The notes under the pieces are model-generated. The model was not told the DNA's origin, did not search any database, and saw only the letters and a list, made by a program, of their open reading frames with translations. From Streptomyces ardesiacus (GTDB lineage Bacteria > Actinomycetota > Actinomycetes > Streptomycetales > Streptomycetaceae): a DNA stretch of 64,000 bases. Positions 17,952-26,299 of this stretch are shown one piece after another. How positions within the stretch are numbered: the stretch's first letter is position 1; every line of letters begins with the position of its first letter. The position numbers and the translations under genes were made by a program. The DNA is taken from assembly GCF_003112575.1 (NCBI RefSeq), contig NZ_BEWC01000007.1:372001-436000 (forward strand). Reading direction: 5' to 3'.

Positions 17952-20248
17952 GCGCGTGCCCTCCGGCTTCTTCCGACGCCGCCGCGCCGGGCGCCGCCCC
18001 GGGCACCGCCTCGCCGTCGGTGGCGGCGGGTGTCGCGGTTCTCCCCGGTCGGGTTGGGGGTGGTCGCCGGCTGGTTGCCCTCCTCGACGGGGGCGTACTC
18101 CTCGTCGGGGGAGGCCTTCTCGTCGGGCTGGAGTTCCTTGACGACGTCCTTGGGCATCTTCGGGGAGAGGATGGTCCCGTCCGTCTTGATCTTCGGGAGG
18201 CCCGCCTGCGGCTTGGGCAGCAGGGCCTTCTTCGGATCGATGTCGCCGTCGTCGGAGACGCCGTACAGCGCGTCGTAGATGTTGCGGACGGCCGGGCCCG
18301 AGGCGCCGGAGCCGGTGCCGCCCTGGGAGATCGTCATGACGATCGAGTAGTCCTTGGTGTACGTCGCGAACCAGGACGTGGTCTGCTTGCCGTAGACCTC
18401 GGCGGTACCGGTCTTGGCGTGCATCGGGATCTTCTCCTGCGGCCAGCCGACCTGGGCGAACCGCCAGGCGGCGGTGCCCCGGCTGGCGACGCCGGCGAGG
18501 GCCTCGTCCATCTTGGCCCGGGTGGCCTTGCTTATGGGCAGCCTGCCGTGCGAGGTGGGCTTGATCTCCTGGACCTGCTTGCCGTCGGGGCTGACGACGG
18601 CCTTGCCGATGGTCGGGTCGTAGAGGGTGCCGCCGTTGGAGATGGCCGAGTAGATGGTGGCCATCTGGATGGGGGTGACGAGGGTGTCGCCCTGGCCGAT
18701 GGAGTAGTTGATGGAGTCACCGGCGCGCATCTTGTTGCCCTCGAGGCAGTTCTCGTACGCGATCTTCTCGACGTAGGAGCCGTCCTTCTTGCCGGACTTG
18801 CACCAGGCGTCCTTGTTGGCCTCCCAGTAGTCCTGCTTCCACTGGCGGTCGGGGACGCGGCCGGTGACCTCGTTCGGGAGGTCGACGCCGGTCTTGGCGC
18901 CGAGGCCGAACTGGTGGGCGGCCTTGTAGAAGTAGTCGTGGGGGTTCTTCGGGTTCATCCCGCCGTCCTTCTTCCACTCCTGGTGGGACAGGCGGTAGAA
19001 GACGGTGTCGCAGGAGAGTTCCAGGGCGCGGCCGATGGTGATCATGCCTTCGTTGGCCGACTCGAAGTTCTTGAAGACCTGGCCGCCGACGTCGTAGGCG
19101 CTGGAGCAGTCGTAGTTGCCGTCGAAGTCGTAGCCGGCCTCGACCGCGGCGGCCGAGGAGACCACCTTGAAGATGGAGCCGGGGGCCGCCTGGCCCTGGA
19201 TGGCGCGGTTGAGCAGCGGGTAGTTGGAGTCCTTGCCGGTGAGCTTCTTGTAGTCCTTGGCGGAGATGCCGCCCACCCAGGCGTTGGGGTCGTAGTCGGG
19301 GTTGGAGGCCATGGCGACGACCCGGCCGGTCTTGGCCTCCATCACCACAACCGCGCCGGAGTCGGCCTCGTAGGTCCGGTTGGTGTTGCGGTCCATCTCC
19401 TTGCGGGCGGCCTTCATCGCCTCGTTCAGCTCGTACTCGGCGACGCGCTGGACGCGGGCGTCGATGCTGGTGACGAGGTTGGCGCCGGGGGTGCCGGGGT
19501 CGGACTCGGCCTCGCCGATGACGCGGCCGAGGTTGTCGACCTCGTAGCGGGTGACGCCCGCCTTGCCGCGCAGTGCCTTGTCGTACTGCCGCTCCAGGCC
19601 GGAGCGGCCGACCTGGTCGGAGCGCAGGTAGGGCGAGTCGGTGTCCTCGGCCTTCTTCAGCTCCTCGTCGGTGACCGGCGAGAGGTAGCCGAGCACCTGG
19701 GCGGTGTTGGAGCCGCCGGGCGCGGCGTAGCGGCGTACGGCCATGGGTTCGGCGGTGATGCCGGGGAAGTCCTCGGCGCGCTCGCGGATCTGCAGGGCCT
19801 GCTTGGCGGTGGCCTCGTCGGTGACGGGGATCGGCTGGTAGGGCGAACCGTTCCAGCAGGGCTGGGGGGTCTTCGCGTCGCAGAGCCGGACCTTGTCGAT
19901 GACGTCCTGGGGCTTCATGCCGAGGACACCGGCGAGCTTGGTGAGGACGGCCTTGCCGTCGTCCTTCATCTTCAGCAGCTCGGTGCGGGAGGCGGAGACG
20001 ACGAGCCGGGTCTCGTTGTCGGCGAGGGGGACGCCGCGGGCGTCCAGGATCGAGCCGCGGGTGGCGGGCTGGACGACCTGCTGGACGTGGTTGCCGGAGG
20101 CCTCGGCGGCGTACTCGTCGCCCTGGCGGATCTGGAGGTACCAGAGGCGGCCGCCGAGGGTGGCGAGGAGGGAGAGGACGAGGATCTGGATGACGACGAG
20201 CCGGGTCTGGACGCGGGTGCTGCGGCCGGTCTCCGGGATGTTAGTCAT
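17948..20248 (-). CDS. mrdA: Penicillin-binding protein 2 (class B transpeptidase)
   Basis: A 766-aa class B PBP. A short cytoplasmic tail is followed by one membrane span (LVVIQILVLSLLATLGGRLW, about 22-41). The dimerisation/pedestal domain includes RGSILDARGVPLADN near 65-79. The transpeptidase has SIFK near 358-361 as the SxxK active site, LELSCD as the SxD motif and AKTGTAE near 610 as KTG. The last 80 residues are a Lys/Pro/Glu-rich cytologically unassigned tail ending in a basic Arg/Gly stretch. It cross-links glycan made by the coupled RodA. It lies 101 nt downstream of mreD. Confidence 0.96.
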   Translation of the reverse strand: MTNIPETGRSTRVQTRLVVIQILVLSLLATLGGRLWYLQIRQGDEYAAEASGNHVQQVVQPATRGSILDARGVPLADNETRLVVSASRTELLKMKDDGKAVLTKLAGVLGMKPQDVIDKVRLCDAKTPQPCWNGSPYQPIPVTDEATAKQALQIRERAEDFPGITAEPMAVRRYAAPGGSNTAQVLGYLSPVTDEELKKAEDTDSPYLRSDQVGRSGLERQYDKALRGKAGVTRYEVDNLGRVIGEAESDPGTPGANLVTSIDARVQRVAEYELNEAMKAARKEMDRNTNRTYEADSGAVVVMEAKTGRVVAMASNPDYDPNAWVGGISAKDYKKLTGKDSNYPLLNRAIQGQAAPGSIFKVVSSAAAVEAGYDFDGNYDCSSAYDVGGQVFKNFESANEGMITIGRALELSCDTVFYRLSHQEWKKDGGMNPKNPHDYFYKAAHQFGLGAKTGVDLPNEVTGRVPDRQWKQDYWEANKDAWCKSGKKDGSYVEKIAYENCLEGNKMRAGDSINYSIGQGDTLVTPIQMATIYSAISNGGTLYDPTIGKAVVSPDGKQVQEIKPTSHGRLPISKATRAKMDEALAGVASRGTAAWRFAQVGWPQEKIPMHAKTGTAEVYGKQTTSWFATYTKDYSIVMTISQGGTGSGASGPAVRNIYDALYGVSDDGDIDPKKALLPKPQAGLPKIKTDGTILSPKMPKDVVKELQPDEKASPDEEYAPVEEGNQPATTPNPTGENRDTRRHRRRGGARGGARRGGVGRSRRARA

Positions 20249-20349
20249 GGGCGCGGCCCATCCGGTTGAGGGTGGTGGTGGGCGACGGGTGGGAGCTGGT
20301 CACTGCTGCCTCCCCCTGACGACGTGTGTGCTGGTGTGCCGGCGTGCGC

Positions 20350-21021
20350 TCACAGCCGCTTGACCCCCTTGATGCGCCCGGCCCTGGCGACGCGGGCGCG
20401 GGCCGTCTTCACCCGCAGCGCGTTGCGCTGTCTGCCGATGCGCAGGCCGGTGCCCCCGGAGAGCCAGCCCGAGGAGATGTCGGGGCTCTGGGCCGCGGAG
20501 TTGGTGTCGGCCAGCGGGTCGTTGTCGGCGCGGCGGGCCAGCGCCATGATGCCGGGGACGACGAACGGCGCGAGCAGCAGGTCGTACAGGGCGGCCGTGA
20601 ACAGCAGGCTGGGCAGGCCGACGTGGCGGGCGGCGGTGTCGCCGACGAGGGCGCCGACGCCCGCGTAGAGCAGGGTGGTGCCGACGGCGGCGGCGACCAC
20701 GACGACCATGGGGCCGGTGGCCGAGCGGAGCCGTCCGTTGTCCGGCTTGGCGAGGCCGGCGAGGTAGCCGACGACGCAGAGCACGAGGGCGTAGCGTCCG
20801 GCGGCGTGGTCGGCGGGCGGGGCGAGGTCGGCGAGGAGTCCGGCGCCGAAGCCGACGAGGGCGCCGCCGACGTGGCCGTAGACCAGGGCCAGGCCGAGGA
20901 CGGTGAGCAGCACGAGGTCGGGGACGGCGCCGGGCAGGTGGAGGCGGGCGAGGACGCTCACCTGGATCACCAGGGCGACGACGACCAGGGCGACGGACAG
21001 CAGGATCCGGTTGACGCGCAT
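20350..21021 (-). CDS. mreD: Rod-shape protein MreD
   Basis: A 223-aa membrane protein with five or six spans starting MRVNRILLSVALVVVALVIQ. It contains the PDLVLLTVLGLALVYGHVGG segment and FGAGLLADL typical of MreD. It connects the cytoplasmic MreB with the periplasmic-side MreC and with the RodA-PBP2 pair. The C-terminal 60 residues are basic and cytosolic, longer than in Gram-negative MreD. It begins 13 nt after the mreC stop. Confidence 0.93.
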   Translation of the reverse strand: MRVNRILLSVALVVVALVIQVSVLARLHLPGAVPDLVLLTVLGLALVYGHVGGALVGFGAGLLADLAPPADHAAGRYALVLCVVGYLAGLAKPDNGRLRSATGPMVVVVAAAVGTTLLYAGVGALVGDTAARHVGLPSLLFTAALYDLLLAPFVVPGIMALARRADNDPLADTNSAAQSPDISSGWLSGGTGLRIGRQRNALRVKTARARVARAGRIKGVKRL

Positions 21022-21034
21022 GGGGTGAGGGCTC

Positions 21035-22096
21035 CTACGGCTGGGTCTGCTCGTTCTGCTGGTCGGTCTGGCCGGTCTGGTTGTTCGGGTCGGTCTCGTT
21101 GTCCGGGTCGGTCTGCCCGGCGGTGTCGTTCTGGCCGGCGGTGTCGTTCTGGCCGGTCCCGCCGTCCTGGGCGCGGCCCTCGGGGTCGGCGCCCGGGGTC
21201 ACGGTCACCGTCACGGTCGGCGTGGGCTTCGGCTGCTTCTTCTCCGGCAGCACCGTGTCGCGCGGGTCCTTCGCCGGGGCCTGGACGACGACGCCGACGA
21301 TGTCGAGCTTGGTGAAGCTGACGAACGGCGTGACGTCGAGGATGCGGGTCAGGTCGCCGCCGTTGGGGTCGACGCGGGTGATGGTGCCGACGGGCACGCC
21401 CGGCACGAACGGCTTGTCGGACTGGGAGCCGAAGGTGACCAGGCGGTCGCCCTTCTTGACGTCGGCCTTGCCGTTGAGGAGTTCGACGCGCAGGGGCCGG
21501 CTGCCCTGGCCGGAGGCGAAGCCGAGTTCGTCACCGGACTCCATCCGGGTGCCGACGGTGAAGTCCGGGTCGTTGGCGAGCAGCACCGTGGAGGTGTTCG
21601 GGCCGACGGTCGTCACGCGTCCGACGAGGCCGTCGCCGTTGAGGACGGTCATGTCGCGCGCGATGCCGTCGTTGGCGCCGACGTCGAGGGTGACGGTCCA
21701 GGAGAAGCCCTGGGCCGCTCCTATGGCGATGACCTGGGCGCCCTTGATGCCGTACTGCCCGGCTCCGGCGAGTCCGAGCATCTTGTCGAACTGCCTCAGG
21801 CGGCTGCGGCCGCGCTCGTCGCTGCCGAGCTTGGCCTTCAGCGCCGCGTTCTCCGTCGCCAACTGCGCGAGCCGGTCGTGCCGGTCGCCGGAGTCGCGGA
21901 TCGCGGAGACGGCGTTGCCGACCGGGTCGACCGCGGACGACACACCGTTCTCGATCGGGCCGAAGACGGTGGCCGCGGCCTGCCGGGCACCGTCGACCGG
22001 CGAGTCCTCCCCACCGCGGATGTCCACCGTGATCAGTGCGAACGCGACGGCGATCAGCAGTACCAGGAGCAGCCGGCTCTCTTTCGTGTCCCTCAC
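21035..22096 (-). CDS. mreC: Rod-shape protein MreC
   Basis: A 353-aa bitopic membrane protein: a cytosolic start, one span (LLLVLLIAVAFALITVDI, about 9-26), a coiled-coil (RHDRLAQLATENAALKAKL near 72-90), then the two beta-barrels of the MreC fold, with VTTVGPNTSTVLLANDPDF and VKKGDRLVTFG. The last 75 residues are unusual, with a Thr/Val-Pro linker followed by Gln/Asn/Asp/Thr-rich repeats (GQNDTAGQNDTAGQTD). MreC is the extracytoplasmic scaffold for wall synthesis. The 200-nt gap from mreB contains a hairpin and probably a separate promoter. Confidence 0.95.
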   Translation of the reverse strand: MRDTKESRLLLVLLIAVAFALITVDIRGGEDSPVDGARQAAATVFGPIENGVSSAVDPVGNAVSAIRDSGDRHDRLAQLATENAALKAKLGSDERGRSRLRQFDKMLGLAGAGQYGIKGAQVIAIGAAQGFSWTVTLDVGANDGIARDMTVLNGDGLVGRVTTVGPNTSTVLLANDPDFTVGTRMESGDELGFASGQGSRPLRVELLNGKADVKKGDRLVTFGSQSDKPFVPGVPVGTITRVDPNGGDLTRILDVTPFVSFTKLDIVGVVVQAPAKDPRDTVLPEKKQPKPTPTVTVTVTPGADPEGRAQDGGTGQNDTAGQNDTAGQTDPDNETDPNNQTGQTDQQNEQTQP

Positions 22097-22246
22097 GTGC
22101 GGCGGCCGTGCCTTCCTCGTCGAAATCCGGGAATCTCGGAATGTACGTGGCGGTGTTCAGGAATTCAGGTGATCCGGTGCTTCGGGCGTGTGCGGCGCAT
22201 CGGGCACTTCACGCGCATCGAGTACCGGAACCCTCTATATCAACGA

Positions 22247-22282
22247 TCCGCCGCACGAGAGGAGATCGTCTCGTACGGCGGA
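22247..22282 (-). terminator. Hairpin between mreB and mreC
   Basis: Fourteen-base arms TCCGCCGCACGAGA and TCTCGTACGGCGGA (22247-22260 and 22269-22282) pair with a single C/A mismatch around an 8-nt loop, 14 nt beyond the mreB stop. It probably terminates or attenuates the mreB transcript before mreC. Confidence 0.7.
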
Positions 22283-22296
22283 ACCGAAGTGTGACG

Positions 22297-23316
22297 TCAT
22301 CTGCGGGGCGAGGCGTCCAGCACCTGCTGGAGCGCCTCGAACTCCTCGACGCACTTGCCGCTGCCGAGCGCGACGCTGTCGAGCGGGTCCTCGGCGATGT
22401 GGATCGGCATTCCGGTCTCCCGGCGCAGCCGTTCGTCGAGCCCGCGCAGCAGGGCGCCGCCGCCGGTCAGGACGATGCCGCGGTCCATGATGTCGCCGGA
22501 CAGCTCCGGCGGACACTTGTCGAGGGTCGTCTTGACGGCGTCGACGATGGCGTTGACCGGTTCCTCGATCGCCTTGCGCACTTCGGCGGCGGAGATGACG
22601 ACGGTCTTGGGCAGCCCGGAGACGAGGTCCCGGCCGCGGATTTCGGTGTGCTCGTCGGAGTCGAGGTCGTACGCCGAACCGATCGTGATCTTGATCTGCT
22701 CGGCCGTGCGCTCACCCAGAAGAAGGCTGTACTCCTTCTTCACGTGCTGGATGATCGCGTTGTCCAGCTCGTCACCCGCGACGCGGATGGACTGGGCGGT
22801 GACGATGCCGCCGAGCGAGATGACCGCGACCTCCGTGGTGCCGCCGCCGATGTCCACCACCATGTTGCCCGTGGCCTCGTGGACCGGCAGGCCGGAGCCG
22901 ATGGCCGCGGCCATGGGCTCCTCGATGATGTGCACCTGTCGGGCGCCGGCCTGGGACGACGCCTCGATGACGGCGCGGCGCTCGACGCCGGTGATGCCCG
23001 AGGGCACACAGACGACGACCCGCGGACGAGCCAGATAACGCCGCTTGTGGATCTTCAGGATGAAGTAGCGGAGCATCCGCTCGGTGATCTCGAAGTCGGC
23101 GATGACGCCGTCCTTCAGCGGGCGCACGGCAACGATGTTGCCGGGCGTGCGCCCGATCATCTTCTTCGCTTCGGCGCCGACCGCGAGGATGCCACCGGTG
23201 TTGGTGTTGATCGCGACGACGGACGGCTCGTTGAGTACGATCCCGCGACCCCTGACGTACACCAGCGTGTTGGCGGTCCCGAGGTCGACAGCCATGTCAC
23301 GGCCGATGAACGACAT
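22297..23316 (-). CDS. mreB: Actin-like cell-shape protein MreB
   Basis: A 339-aa actin homologue: MSFIGRDMAVDLGTANTLVY forms the phosphate-1 loop, and VVDIGGGTTEVAVISLGGI the phosphate-2 loop. It ends in DRGIVLTGGGALLRGLDERL and the adenine-pocket region. ATP-dependent filaments guide wall synthesis, and in Streptomyces MreB localises to sporulation septa and the spore wall. I chose ATG 23316, which has GGGGA five bases upstream. An ATG four codons earlier (23328, MGNS) is equally in frame and may be the one used. The gene leads the mreBCD-pbp2-rodA cluster. The 319-nt region upstream holds its promoter. Confidence 0.96.
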   Translation of the reverse strand: MSFIGRDMAVDLGTANTLVYVRGRGIVLNEPSVVAINTNTGGILAVGAEAKKMIGRTPGNIVAVRPLKDGVIADFEITERMLRYFILKIHKRRYLARPRVVVCVPSGITGVERRAVIEASSQAGARQVHIIEEPMAAAIGSGLPVHEATGNMVVDIGGGTTEVAVISLGGIVTAQSIRVAGDELDNAIIQHVKKEYSLLLGERTAEQIKITIGSAYDLDSDEHTEIRGRDLVSGLPKTVVISAAEVRKAIEEPVNAIVDAVKTTLDKCPPELSGDIMDRGIVLTGGGALLRGLDERLRRETGMPIHIAEDPLDSVALGSGKCVEEFEALQQVLDASPRR

Positions 23317-23538
23317 TGAGTTCCCCATCAGGATTCGACTGGCCTTCCCAGGAGCTTTTGAGGGCTTTTCAGGTCGGCGAAGTGGGTGCAGTGACGCGTG
23401 GAGGCTTCCATCGTAGACGCGCTTTCGCGAACACTGCGCGAGGGTCTTCGCCATTGTCAGCAGATGGCGCACCGCCTCGCTCGTGGAGACGGGCCAACGG
23501 TGGGATCCGTTCCCCCGAACAGGCGCGCATATGCCACA

Positions 23539-23564
23539 GGGCGGTCGCTTTCGCGCGACCGCCC
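23539..23564. terminator. Hairpin between ndk and mreB
   Basis: Ten-base perfect arms GGGCGGTCGC and GCGACCGCCC (23539-23548, 23555-23564) with loop TTTCGC. It is a secondary terminator or an operator-like palindrome upstream of mreB. Confidence 0.5.
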
Positions 23565-23601
23565 CGGCTCTCTCCGGTCCATTCGGCTGACGTGGTGTCA
23601 G

Positions 23602-23632
23602 AAAAAAGGCCTCTCCGGCGTGTCCCGAAGGC
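23602..23632 (-). terminator. Intrinsic terminator of ndk with T tract
   Basis: Read on the minus strand, a bulged GC stem (GCCT-TCGG with CCGG-AG-AGGC) directly after the ndk stop is followed by CTTTTTT. A real six-T tract is uncommon in this GC-rich sequence and makes this the most textbook terminator in the window. Confidence 0.7.
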
Positions 23633-23635
23633 GGA

Positions 23636-24049
23636 TCAGACCCGGCCCGGGAAGAAGATCTTCAGCTCGCGCTCGGCGGACTCCTCGGAGTCCGAGGCGT
23701 GGATCAGGTTCTCGCGGACGATCACGCCGAAGTCGCCCCGGATGGAGCCGGGCGCGGCGGCGATCGGGTCGGTCGGACCGGCCAGCGCGCGCACGCCCTC
23801 GATGACCCGCTCGCCCTCGACGACCATCGCGACGACCGGACCGGACGCCATGAACTCGACCAGGGGCTCGTAGAAGGGCTTGCCCTTGTGCTCGCCGTAG
23901 TGCTGCTCCAGCGTCTCGGCGTCCAGGGTCCGCAGTTCCAGCGCGGTGATCTGCCAGCCGGCCTTGCGCTCGATACGGCTGATGATCTCGCCGGTCAGGC
24001 CACGACGGACGGCGTCGGGCTTGAGGAGGACGAGGCTGCGCTGGGTCAC
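23636..24049 (-). CDS. ndk: Nucleoside diphosphate kinase
   Basis: A 137-aa enzyme that moves a phosphate from ATP to other (d)NDPs through a phospho-histidine. It starts at GTG 24049 (VTQRSLVLLKPDAVRRGLTG) with GGGAG upstream. The catalytic His is H117 in NLIHASDS, preceded by GSIRGDFG. The length is typical of the family. It balances cytosolic NTP pools. It follows the DUF4233 gene after 113 nt and has its own T-tract terminator, so it may form the end of a valS-folC-DUF4233-ndk transcript or be transcribed alone. Confidence 0.98.
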   Translation of the reverse strand: MTQRSLVLLKPDAVRRGLTGEIISRIERKAGWQITALELRTLDAETLEQHYGEHKGKPFYEPLVEFMASGPVVAMVVEGERVIEGVRALAGPTDPIAAAPGSIRGDFGVIVRENLIHASDSEESAERELKIFFPGRV

Positions 24050-24162
24050 GAGGGGCTCCCTTGGAGAGGTGCGGTTGTGCGGGTGATGACTGAGGTTACC
24101 GGGCGTGTCGCGACGCCCGTCACGCAGCGTCAGGCATACGGGCCCGGTCGCGTCCGGCGCTT

Positions 24163-24528
24163 TCAGGCGGGGTCGGCCGCGGAGGCCGCCGAGGCCTCGG
24201 CCTGCGCGGCGAACCGTGCCTTCGCCTCGTCGATCTTGCGCCCGTAGTGCACGGAGGCCCACCACAGGGCGGCAAAAACCGCGCCCAGGAAGTACATGGT
24301 CGGCACGACCAGGCCGGAGGCGATGAGCGCGACCTGGAGCGCCCAGCCGAGGACGACGCCGCCGGGGCGGGTGATGACCCCGCACAGCGCGACGCACAGG
24401 AACATCGCGATGCCGCTGACCGTCCACACCGTCCCCATGGACAGGTCGGGGTCCTTCATGGCGACCAGACCGGCGAAGCCGATCACGAAGAACTCGCCGA
24501 TCAGCGTCGAAGCGCAGAGCGTACGCAC
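24163..24528 (-). CDS. DUF4233 membrane protein
   Basis: A 121-aa protein with about four membrane spans (VIGFAGLVAMKD..., VSGIAMFLCVALCGVI, VLGWALQVALIASGLVV, MYFLGAVFAALWWASV) and a short charged, Ala-rich cytosolic tail. It matches the actinobacterial DUF4233 family, which has no assigned function and is regularly located after folC. The GTG at 24528 lies only 6 nt past the folC stop, so the two genes are translationally coupled. Nothing in the sequence points to a substrate. Confidence 0.8.
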   Translation of the reverse strand: MRTLCASTLIGEFFVIGFAGLVAMKDPDLSMGTVWTVSGIAMFLCVALCGVITRPGGVVLGWALQVALIASGLVVPTMYFLGAVFAALWWASVHYGRKIDEAKARFAAQAEASAASAADPA

Positions 24529-24534
24529 GGTTTC

Positions 24535-26049
24535 TCAGCCCCTCCTCAGAAGCAGTCGGGCCTCGCCGACGGTGATGACGGAACCGGTGACGAGCACACC
24601 GCCGCCCGCGAACTCGCCCTCCTCCTCGGCCAGCGTGATCGCCGCCTCCAGGGCGTCCGGCAGCCGCGGCTCTACCTGCACGCGGTCCTCGCCGAAGACC
24701 TCGACGGCGACCGCGGCCAGCTCGTCGGCGTCCATCGCGCGGTGGCTGGAGTTCTGGGTGACGACGACCTCGGCGAAGACCGGCTCGAAGGCCTCCAGCA
24801 GCCCGCGCACGTTCTTGTCACCGCTGGCGCCGACCACACCGATGAGCCGGCTGAACTGGAAGGCCTCCCCCACCGCCTCGGCGGCGACCCTGGCGCCGGC
24901 CGGGTTGTGCGCGGCGTCGAGGACCACGGTCGGCGAACGCCGCACGACCTCCATCCGCCCCGGCGAGGCGACGGAGGCGAAGGCCCGGCGCACGGTGTCC
25001 ACGTCCAGCGGCTCGGGACGCTGGGCGCCGACGCCGAAGAACGCCTCGACGGCGGCCAGCGCGACCGCCGCGTTGTGGGCCTGGTGGGCGCCGTGCAGCG
25101 GCAGGTAGACCTCGGTGTACTCGCCGCCGAGCCCGCGCAGCGTCACCAGTTGCCCGCCGACGGCGACCTCGCGGGCGACGACGCCGAACTCCAGCCCCTC
25201 GCGGGCCACGGTGGCGTTGACGTCCACCGCCTTCTTCAGCATCACCTGCGCCGCGTCCACCGGCTGCTGGGCGAGGATCACGGTGGCGTCCTGCTTGATG
25301 ATCCCGGACTTCTCGACCGCGATCTCGCCGGGCGTCCCACCGAGCCGGTCGGTGTGGTCCAGGTCGATGGGGGTGACGACGGCGACGTCCCCGTCGATGA
25401 CGTTGGTGGCGTCCCAGGAACCGCCCATCCCGACCTCGACGACGGCCACGTCCACGGGCGCGTCCGCGAAGGCGGCGTACGCCATGCCGGTGAGCACCTC
25501 GAAGAACGACAGCCGGTACTCCTGCTGCGCGTCGACCATCTCGACGTACGGCTTGATGTCCTGGTACGTCTCGACGAACCGCTCGGCGGAGACCGGCGCC
25601 CCGTCCAGGCTGATGCGCTCGGTGATCGACTGCACGTGCGGCGAGGTGTACCGCCCGGTGCGCAATTCGAAGGCGCCGAGCAGGGCCTCGATCATGCGGG
25701 CGGTGGAGGTCTTGCCGTTGGTGCCGGTGATGTGGATGGAGGGGTACGAGCGCTGCGGCTCGCCCAGCACGTCCATCAGCGCGGCGATCCGGGTGACCGA
25801 CGGCTCCAGCTTGGTCTCGCCCCAACGGGTCGCCAGCTCCGTCTCGACACCGCGCAGGGCCGCGTCCAGCTCGGGGTCCTCGGGACGCCCGGGGATGTCG
25901 GCCTGCGGGGGACCGCCCTGGGTGCGCAGGGTGCGGCTGCCGGCCTCGATGACGGCGAGGTCGGGGTCGCGGGTGGTCTCCGCGTCGATGATCTCGTCGA
26001 AGGAGTCGAGGGGGTCGGGCTGGTCGTTCTGGCCGGGGTTGTCGCTCAC
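24535..26049 (-). CDS. folC: Folylpolyglutamate synthase / dihydrofolate synthase
   Basis: A 504-aa Mur-ligase-fold enzyme that adds glutamate to folates (and possibly to dihydropteroate). It has a P-loop ITGTNGKTSTARMIEAL near 105-120, EVGMGGSWDATNVID as the family signature, HTDRLGGTPGEIAVEKSGI, and VVLDAAHNPAGARV in the C-terminal domain. A 75-residue acidic N-terminal extension precedes the standard start of the fold. The start is GTG 26049 and lacks an obvious strong ribosome site. It is separated from valS by a terminator-bearing 250-nt gap, yet keeps the valS-folC order common in bacteria. Confidence 0.96.
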   Translation of the reverse strand: MSDNPGQNDQPDPLDSFDEIIDAETTRDPDLAVIEAGSRTLRTQGGPPQADIPGRPEDPELDAALRGVETELATRWGETKLEPSVTRIAALMDVLGEPQRSYPSIHITGTNGKTSTARMIEALLGAFELRTGRYTSPHVQSITERISLDGAPVSAERFVETYQDIKPYVEMVDAQQEYRLSFFEVLTGMAYAAFADAPVDVAVVEVGMGGSWDATNVIDGDVAVVTPIDLDHTDRLGGTPGEIAVEKSGIIKQDATVILAQQPVDAAQVMLKKAVDVNATVAREGLEFGVVAREVAVGGQLVTLRGLGGEYTEVYLPLHGAHQAHNAAVALAAVEAFFGVGAQRPEPLDVDTVRRAFASVASPGRMEVVRRSPTVVLDAAHNPAGARVAAEAVGEAFQFSRLIGVVGASGDKNVRGLLEAFEPVFAEVVVTQNSSHRAMDADELAAVAVEVFGEDRVQVEPRLPDALEAAITLAEEEGEFAGGGVLVTGSVITVGEARLLLRRG

Positions 26050-26216
26050 GGGGACCAGTCTACGTACCCGTCCTGCACGGGCAGTCGCGCCCGCCGCGGG
26101 GCGGCACGGGCGGGCCCGGCGGCACCCCGCGAGCGCCGGGCTGCGCGATTCCCTGCGGGCCGCCGGCGGACGGGGTGGCTCGGGTCTCCGGGCGAGTGCG
26201 GCGCCGTTGTGGCCGG

Positions 26217-26241
26217 TCGCGCGGTTCCCCGCGCCCCTGGG
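26217..26241. repeat. Short Streptomyces intergenic repeat, copy A
   Basis: The 25-nt stretch with core GCGGTTCCCCGCGCCCCTGG differs at one base from the copy at 33196-33220. Both copies lie just beyond the 3' end of a minus-strand gene, next to its terminator. From memory, near-identical strings are very numerous between Streptomyces genes. Confidence 0.7.
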
Positions 26242-26247
26242 GGCGGA

Positions 26248-26283
26248 AAGGCACCCGGCGCCTGCAAGGGCCCCGGGTGCCTT
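26248..26283 (-). terminator. Terminator after valS
   Basis: AAGGCACCCGG (26248-26258) and CCGGGTGCCTT (26273-26283) make an 11-bp perfect stem with a 14-nt loop, 17 nt past the valS stop. Confidence 0.8.
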
Positions 26284-26299
26284 CCTGAGGTATCGGCGA

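Larger units (their letters stand above)
23317..23635. other. Intergenic region upstream of mreB, with ndk terminators
   Basis: No gene is visible in these 319 nt. The side near ndk carries two hairpins (described separately). The rest, about 23320-23535, is likely the mreB leader and promoter; I could not assign -35/-10 boxes with confidence. Confidence 0.6.
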
